This document shows positions 6,756-11,753 of a stretch of DNA of 11,753 nt, piece by piece. The stretch covers positions 1 to 11,753 of the forward strand of contig JAILOC010000132.1 of assembly GCA_024691045.1 (NCBI GenBank). Direction: 5' to 3'. Made by a program: the position numbers and the translations under genes. A model generated the notes under the pieces. That model worked only from the letters and a program-made list of their open reading frames with translations. It had not been told where the DNA came from and made no database searches. Each line of letters begins with the position of its first letter. Position 1 is the stretch's first letter. This DNA is from Lachnospiraceae bacterium (GTDB lineage: Bacteria > Bacillota_A > Clostridia > Lachnospirales > Lachnospiraceae).

Positions 6756-9109
6756 TGGAAGAAAAGAACAGAAGATTTTCTGACAGATACAGTGGTTCAA
6801 GGGGAGAGTACCTGGGAAAGCTGTTCCTGGTGCTCACCATTGTTTCGCTCAGTCTTGTCGGAATTGTCCTGATAATAGATATCTATCATTCCAAATCACT
6901 TTGGGAAATAGTCATAAAGAGCATGGCACTCTGTGTTGAGGTGGTCATCTTTTTCATGGTGAGATTTCTTGCCAGGCTTTTCAAGAGCGAGAATGAAAAG
7001 GCACATGAAAAGACCCGCGAGATCGAGGCGATGAGCAGATCCAAATCCAGGTTCTTCTCTAATATGAGCCATGAGATCCGTACTCCCATCAACACGATCA
7101 TCGGTCTTAACGAGATGATACTCAGGGAGGATATTTCACCCGAGGTTGAGGATGATGCGAGAAATATAAGGTCCGCATCCGGAATGCTTCTTTCCCTGAT
7201 CAATGACGTCCTCGATATGTCCAAGATCGAATCCGGTAATATGAAGCTGGTTCCGGTCACGTACAATACCGGCGATATGCTCTCGGAGATCGTAGGAATG
7301 ATCTGGGGAAGAGCAAATGCGAAGGGACTTAAGTTTACGATCGATGTCGATCCCGATATTCCCGCACAGCTTTTCGCTGACGAAGTAAGGATCAAGCAGA
7401 TACTCATAAACCTTCTGAACAATGCGGTCAAGTACACCCAGCAGGGAAGGGTTTCGCTCGCGATCCAGTCGAGACGTCTTGATTCCGGTAAGGTGCTGGT
7501 GATCTACACCGTCGAAGATACGGGTATGGGTATCAAAAAGGAGAGCATACCTTATCTTTTCGATGCTTTCAGACGCGAGGATGAAAGCCGTAACCGTTAC
7601 ATTGAAGGTACGGGACTCGGCCTTTCAATAGTCAAGCAGCTTGTTGACCTGATGCAGGGAAGCATTACCGTAAACAGTATCTATACAAAGGGTTCGACCT
7701 TTATCGTCTCGATCGAGCAGGAGATTGCTGATGAAAACGCACTGGGTGATTTCAAGATTTCGAGACATCAGATCAGGAGTCACAAGGATTCATACAAGCC
7801 CCAGTTTGAAGCTCCCGACGCACATGTCCTCATAGTGGATGACAACACTGCTAATCTCATGGTCGAGAAGAAGCTTCTCCGTTCCACCAGGGTACTGGTA
7901 GATACCGCGGAAAGCGGAAAAGAAGCACTTGAGCTTACTCTCATCAATCACTATGATGCGATCTTCATGGATCATATGATGCCTGAGATGGACGGTATCG
8001 AATGTCTCAAGCTAATCAGGGAACAGTCCGGCGGAAGATGTGTTGCAACACCGGTGGTTGTTCTTACCGCAAATGTAGGAAGTGAGAACCAGGTACTGTA
8101 CAAGAATGCCGGATTTGATTCATACCTGGTAAAACCCGTCGATGGTGCTATGCTTGAGCGTACTCTTTTGTCCGTACTCCCCAAGAGCATGGTCTCCGCC
8201 GACAGCTCCGCATACTCCGGAGGTGACGCGGAAGGAATCGTCAAGAGGGGAAGAAGGAGAGTTCCTCTTCTCATCACCACGGATTCTGTTTCCGATCTTC
8301 CCGAGGAAGTGGTTGACCAGCTGGAGATCCCTATTCTTCCTTACAAGGTTCATACCGATCATGGTGTGTTCTATGACGGGATTGAAACGGACGGCGATGC
8401 CATCACCAGATATATGGATAATGACATCAATGCCCTGGCAAAGAGTGAATCTCCCAGTGTAGATGAGTATGAGGCTTTCTTTGCGGACAGGCTGTATGAA
8501 GCACAGCATATACTCCATATCGCTATCGCCAAGAATGCCAGCGAAGGATACAAGAACGCAAGTGAAGCGGCCAGATCCTTCTACAATGTCAATGTTATCG
8601 AAGCCGGACATTTATCGAGCGGCTCCGGTCTTATCGTTATGAAACTTAAGGAGGCTGTTGATTCGGGTATTACCGATCCTGAGCAGCTTTCCGCAATGGT
8701 CGATGAACTCAGAAAGAAGGTTGTTACGACCTTCATAGTCGACAGCACGGAATATCTCCACCGTAACGGCAGGATGTCTGACAGGGCATACAGACTCTGC
8801 AATGCGTTCATGGTACATCCCATGCTCAGGCTAAAAAAGAGTTCAATGGATGTCGGCGCGATCATGGTCGGAAGCTATGAAAGAGTTGCGGATACATATA
8901 TAAAACGCATACTAAGACATCCCGAGACCATCGATACGAGCATCCTTTTCATTACCTATGTCGGACTCAGGCTTGAAGAGGCGGAGAAGATCCGCGATAA
9001 GGCTCTTGAGAGAGTTCCGTTCAAGAAGGTATATCTCCAGAAGGCATCACCCGCTATCGCTTCGAACAGCGGTAACGGAACTTTCGGTCTGATATTTGCA
9101 AGGAAATAG
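6752..9109 (+). CDS. Membrane hybrid histidine kinase-receiver fused to a DegV/FakB-like lipid-binding domain
   Basis: A 785-residue protein whose ATGA start overlaps the previous stop; a second ATG at 6755 is an equally possible start. An AGGGTGG-type site lies just upstream. Two hydrophobic helices (about 22-43 and 53-75) flank an outside loop of only about 9 residues, so there is no extracellular sensor domain. A coiled stretch joins the HisKA domain, with phosphoacceptor His107 in NMSHEIRTP. The ATPase domain has NLLNNAVKYT (220-229), DTGMG (256-260) and GTGLGLSI (286-293). The receiver (357-478) has Asp363-Asp364, phosphoacceptor Asp407, Thr439 and Lys461. There is no HPt domain. After a basic linker (about 480-504), residues 505-785 form a full-length DegV domain: TTDSVSDLP (509-517), SESPS in place of TSQPS (565-569), NASEGY in place of the SGTYQ loop (595-600), YLHRNGRMS (668-676), and a C-terminal SGNGTFG (773-779). 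DegV/FakB proteins bind a fatty acid and present it to the kinase FakA; no FakA gene is in the window. The role here, lipid sensor or phosphorylation-controlled lipid carrier, is inference. Confidence 0.92.
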   Translation: MMEEKNRRFSDRYSGSRGEYLGKLFLVLTIVSLSLVGIVLIIDIYHSKSLWEIVIKSMALCVEVVIFFMVRFLARLFKSENEKAHEKTREIEAMSRSKSRFFSNMSHEIRTPINTIIGLNEMILREDISPEVEDDARNIRSASGMLLSLINDVLDMSKIESGNMKLVPVTYNTGDMLSEIVGMIWGRANAKGLKFTIDVDPDIPAQLFADEVRIKQILINLLNNAVKYTQQGRVSLAIQSRRLDSGKVLVIYTVEDTGMGIKKESIPYLFDAFRREDESRNRYIEGTGLGLSIVKQLVDLMQGSITVNSIYTKGSTFIVSIEQEIADENALGDFKISRHQIRSHKDSYKPQFEAPDAHVLIVDDNTANLMVEKKLLRSTRVLVDTAESGKEALELTLINHYDAIFMDHMMPEMDGIECLKLIREQSGGRCVATPVVVLTANVGSENQVLYKNAGFDSYLVKPVDGAMLERTLLSVLPKSMVSADSSAYSGGDAEGIVKRGRRRVPLLITTDSVSDLPEEVVDQLEIPILPYKVHTDHGVFYDGIETDGDAITRYMDNDINALAKSESPSVDEYEAFFADRLYEAQHILHIAIAKNASEGYKNASEAARSFYNVNVIEAGHLSSGSGLIVMKLKEAVDSGITDPEQLSAMVDELRKKVVTTFIVDSTEYLHRNGRMSDRAYRLCNAFMVHPMLRLKKSSMDVGAIMVGSYERVADTYIKRILRHPETIDTSILFITYVGLRLEEAEKIRDKALERVPFKKVYLQKASPAIASNSGNGTFGLIFARK

Positions 9110-9111
9110 TC

Positions 9112-11475
9112 ATGAATCTTAAAGAACTGGAAATAGGTAAGACGGCGACCGTGACCAAAGTCGGAGGAAGCGGTGCGCTGAGGCAGCATTTCCTTGATAT
9201 GGGGCTGATCCCCGGAAGTGATGTTACCGTAATAAAATACGCTCCGATGGGCGATCCGATAGAACTTATGATATCGGGCTATGAGCTTACGATAAGGCTT
9301 GCGGATGCCGGGCAGATAGAGATAGAAAATGTCCGGAAGGAAGCTGGTTATCATGACGGGAATGCCGTAAAATCCCATGTGAAGGATATACCTCACCCCA
9401 GCATCGGTGAGGAAGCCGATACACATGACTTCCAGATGGAGCATAAGGGAAAGAAGGTAAATACTGGTAAGCTTACCTTCGCACTTGTAGGAAATCAGAA
9501 CTGTGGCAAGACCACACTCTTTAATCAGCTGACAGGCTCCAACCAGCATGTCGGCAATTTTCCCGGCGTTACTGTAGACAGAAAAAGCGGATCCATAAAG
9601 GGATATCCCGATACCGAGGTTGTGGACCTTCCCGGTATCTATTCGATGTCCCCGTATTCAAGCGAGGAGATCGTATCGAGACAGTTCATTCTCGATGAAA
9701 AGCCGACCGCGATCATAAATATTGTAGATGCGACGAATATAGAAAGAAACCTGTACCTTACGATGCAGCTTCTTGAGCTTGACATCCCGATGGTGATCGC
9801 ACTGAACATGATGGATGAGATGGCGGGAAACGGTGGCTCGGTTAAGATCAATCTCTTCGAGCAATTGATAGAGGTTCCCGTGGTTCCGATCTCCGCTGCC
9901 AAGAATCAGGGTATTGATGAGCTGATCAGACATGCGGTACATATTGCCAAGTATGGTGAGAAACCCGGCAGAAGGGATTTCTGCGATAAGGATGATCACG
10001 GCGGAGCCGTGCACCGTGCGGTCCATGCGGTTATGAGCATGATCGAGGATCACGCCGAGAGTGCGGGTGTTCCCGTAAGATTTGCGGCAAGCAAGATCAT
10101 CGAAGGCGATCCTCTGATCGGCAAGGCACTTGGACTTCACAGCAAGGACAGGGAAGCGCTTGAGAGTATTGTTTCCCGCATGGAGGAAGAGCGCGGACTC
10201 GATGCGGCTGCTGCGATGGCCGATATGAGGTTTTCTTTTATCAGAAAACTTTGTGACAGAGCTGTCATAAAACCGAAGGAGAGCAGGGAACACGCGCGAA
10301 GCAGGAAGATGGATGCCTTCTTTACCGGAAAGTGGACCGCTATCCCTGCATTCATAGTGATCATGACGCTGGTCTTCTGGCTGACGTTCGGAGTGGTGGG
10401 AGCATTCCTTCAGGGACTTCTTGAAATGGGAATTGAATTCCTGACCGGAAGAGTCGATGCTCTGCTGACTGCGCTTAACATTGCTCCCTCGATACACTCT
10501 CTCGTGATAGATGCGATATTTACCGGGGTCGGTTCGGTCCTGAGTTTTCTTCCTATAATCGTAGTGCTGTACTTTTTCCTGTCGATGCTTGAAGACAGCG
10601 GATATATGGCCAGAGTTGCATTCTTCATGGATAAGCTCTTGAGAAGACTGGGGCTTTCGGGCAGAAGCATAGTACCTATGCTGATAGGCTTCGGCTGTTC
10701 CGTTCCCGCACTTATGTCCACAAGGACACTTCCTTCCGACAGGGACAGAAAGCTTACCCAGCTCCTTATTCCGTTTATGAGCTGCAGTGCGAAGATGCCG
10801 ATCTATGCATTCTTTGTCGCAGCATTCTTTCCTAAGTATGGAGCGCTTGTCATGGCGGCTCTTTACTTTACCGGGATAGTGGTTGCGATACTGGTTGCAC
10901 TTATAGCAAAGCATACCGTGTTTAAGGGAGAGGCGGTTCCCTTTGTAATGGAGCTGCCCAATTACCGTATGCCCGGTCTTAAGAACGTACTGATGCTGAT
11001 GTGGGATAAGGCCAGGGACTTCCTCCAGAGGGCGTTTACCGTTATCTTCGTGGGAACGATAGTTGTCTGGTTTCTCCAGACCTTTGATCTGTCCTTTAAT
11101 ATGGTGACCGATTCGGAAGACAGCATTCTTGCGCTTCTTGCGGGACTGATATCACCGGTTTTTGCCCCGCTCGGATTCGGAAACTGGAAAATGGTCACTT
11201 CGCTGATCTCAGGATTCCTTGCCAAGGAAAGCGTTGTCTCGATGCTCACGATCCTTTACGGAGGAATGGACGGGCTCCGTGCATCGATGGATTCACTTAC
11301 GGCATTTGTATTCCTGATATACTGCCTGCTCTATACTCCCTGCGTTGCAGCTGTTGCAACGGTAAGACGTGAAGCCGGCAGACGTGCGGCTCTCAAGATG
11401 GTTATATTCCAGTGCGTCATCGCCTGGATCGTTGCGTTTATCATAAGACTTTTAGGCATGGCATTTTTCCGGTAG
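9112..11475 (+). CDS. feoB: Ferrous iron transporter, FeoA-FeoB fusion
   Basis: A 787-residue protein that carries Fe2+ across the cytoplasmic membrane, with its activity tied to a G-protein domain. Residues 1-78 are a FeoA (SH3-like) domain, including LRQHFLDMGLIPG (23-35). A hydrophilic linker (79-119) leads to the GTPase domain: G1 GNQNCGKT (127-134), G2 Thr154 in PGVTVD, G3 DLPG (172-175), G4 NMMD (232-235), and a G5-like SAAKNQG (261-267). The helical regulatory region (about 290-395) precedes a multi-helix membrane part with helices near 409-436, 464-490, 551-572, 577-600, 640-656, 672-690, 730-750 and 762-785. It includes the family-conserved GFGCSVPALMSTRTLP (526-541), SCSAKMPIYAFF (557-568) and FLAKESVVSMLTILYG (703-718). 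FeoA and FeoB are usually separate genes; the fusion is known in some anaerobes. No FeoC is seen. The ATG follows the upstream TAG by 2 nt, with AAGGAA 6 nt before it, so it belongs to the signalling operon. Confidence 0.96.
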   Translation: MNLKELEIGKTATVTKVGGSGALRQHFLDMGLIPGSDVTVIKYAPMGDPIELMISGYELTIRLADAGQIEIENVRKEAGYHDGNAVKSHVKDIPHPSIGEEADTHDFQMEHKGKKVNTGKLTFALVGNQNCGKTTLFNQLTGSNQHVGNFPGVTVDRKSGSIKGYPDTEVVDLPGIYSMSPYSSEEIVSRQFILDEKPTAIINIVDATNIERNLYLTMQLLELDIPMVIALNMMDEMAGNGGSVKINLFEQLIEVPVVPISAAKNQGIDELIRHAVHIAKYGEKPGRRDFCDKDDHGGAVHRAVHAVMSMIEDHAESAGVPVRFAASKIIEGDPLIGKALGLHSKDREALESIVSRMEEERGLDAAAAMADMRFSFIRKLCDRAVIKPKESREHARSRKMDAFFTGKWTAIPAFIVIMTLVFWLTFGVVGAFLQGLLEMGIEFLTGRVDALLTALNIAPSIHSLVIDAIFTGVGSVLSFLPIIVVLYFFLSMLEDSGYMARVAFFMDKLLRRLGLSGRSIVPMLIGFGCSVPALMSTRTLPSDRDRKLTQLLIPFMSCSAKMPIYAFFVAAFFPKYGALVMAALYFTGIVVAILVALIAKHTVFKGEAVPFVMELPNYRMPGLKNVLMLMWDKARDFLQRAFTVIFVGTIVVWFLQTFDLSFNMVTDSEDSILALLAGLISPVFAPLGFGNWKMVTSLISGFLAKESVVSMLTILYGGMDGLRASMDSLTAFVFLIYCLLYTPCVAAVATVRREAGRRAALKMVIFQCVIAWIVAFIIRLLGMAFFR

Positions 11476-11508
11476 TTATCGGAACTGTTTCAGGTTGATG
11501 AGGAAATA

Positions 11509-11753
11509 ATGGAATTTAAACTTCACTCGGAATACAAACCCACAGGTGATCAGCCTCAGGCAATAAAGGAACTTGTCGACGGCTTCAAAGCGGGAAATCA
11601 GTTTGAGACCCTGCTTGGTGCGACCGGCTCCGGCAAGACCTTCACAATGGCAAATGTCATTGCAGCGCTGAATAAACCCACGCTGATCATCTCGCATAAC
11701 AAAACTCTCGCGGGACAGCTTTACGGGGAGATGAAGGAATTCTTCCCCGAAAA
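11509..11753 (+). CDS. uvrB: Excinuclease ABC subunit B, N-terminal part (cut by window end)
   Basis: The first 81 residues of UvrB, the damage-verifying ATPase of nucleotide excision repair, which receives DNA from UvrA and loads UvrC. Visible are [17 protein letters not shown] (3-19), the Walker A motif GATGSGKT (37-44) and [13 protein letters not shown] (62-74), all near-invariant in UvrB. The start has GAGG 5 nt upstream. Only 33 nt separate it from the feoB stop, with no clear terminator or promoter between, so read-through from the upstream operon is possible. The remaining roughly 580 residues lie outside the window. Confidence 0.97.
   Translation, partial: MEFKLHSEYKPTGDQPQAIKELVDGFKAGNQFETLLGATGSGKTFTMANVIAALNKPTLIISHNKTLAGQLYGEMKEFFPE

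Noticed and set aside
8244..8268. Purine-rich Shine-Dalgarno-like run (8244-8260) just before the DegV domain, hinting at internal translation of a separate DegV protein
   Set aside because: No ATG, GTG or TTG follows in frame at a workable distance. The run simply encodes the basic linker KRGRRR.
9658..10914. Long 418-codon open frame on the minus strand
   Set aside because: It lies wholly inside feoB and its translation is rich in His, Arg, Tyr and Cys with no recognisable domain, as expected of an antisense shadow of a well-coded gene.
11467..11484. TTCCG...CGGAA inverted repeat overlapping the feoB stop, considered as a terminator before uvrB
   Set aside because: It has a five-base stem with an 8-nt AT-rich loop and no T run after it. 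It is too weak to call.

Overview
The window looks like chromosomal DNA of an anaerobic Gram-positive bacterium of the class Clostridia, perhaps Lachnospiraceae-like. The pointers are roughly balanced base composition, strong AGAGGA-type ribosome binding sites, hybrid kinases whose receivers carry an FMDHMMPEMDG motif, a FeoA-FeoB fusion, and protein wording typical of that group. This placement is an inference from gene style. No taxonomic marker is complete in the window. All genes lie on the + strand. I see no tRNA, rRNA, CRISPR array, insertion sequence or phage gene.

Layout. (1) 67-1545 is xylB, the xylulokinase of xylose breakdown, closed by a strong intrinsic terminator at 1566-1604. 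(2) A well-formed promoter (TTGAGG, 17 bp, extended TGnTATAAT) at 1617-1645 opens a four-gene run. Its -10 box lies inside a 15-bp 7-1-7 imperfect palindrome at 1639-1653 that resembles a Fur/PerR-family operator. (3) 1691-4069 encodes a cyclic-di-GMP enzyme, REC-GGDEF-degenerate GGDEF-REC-HD-GYP. (4) 4074-6755 encodes a membrane hybrid histidine kinase with a pseudo-receiver, a true receiver and an HPt domain. (5) 6752-9109 encodes a second membrane hybrid kinase whose C-terminus is a complete DegV/FakB-type lipid-binding domain. (6) 9112-11475 encodes a FeoA-FeoB ferrous iron transporter. (7) uvrB begins at 11509 and runs off the window.

Genes 3-6 are separated by 4 nt, a 4-nt overlap and 2 nt, so they are very probably one translationally coupled operon. 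A plausible reading is a phosphorelay. The two kinases feed the single HPt domain of the first kinase, and the HPt passes phosphate to the two receivers of the c-di-GMP enzyme. The cue would be iron or redox state, or a lipid bound by the DegV domain, and the outputs would be c-di-GMP level and iron uptake. The domain content and gene order are read directly from the sequence. The phosphorelay, the iron link and the lipid cue are inferences.

The most unusual items are the histidine kinase-receiver-DegV fusion and its placement next to a c-di-GMP enzyme and feoAB under a possible metal- or peroxide-responsive operator.
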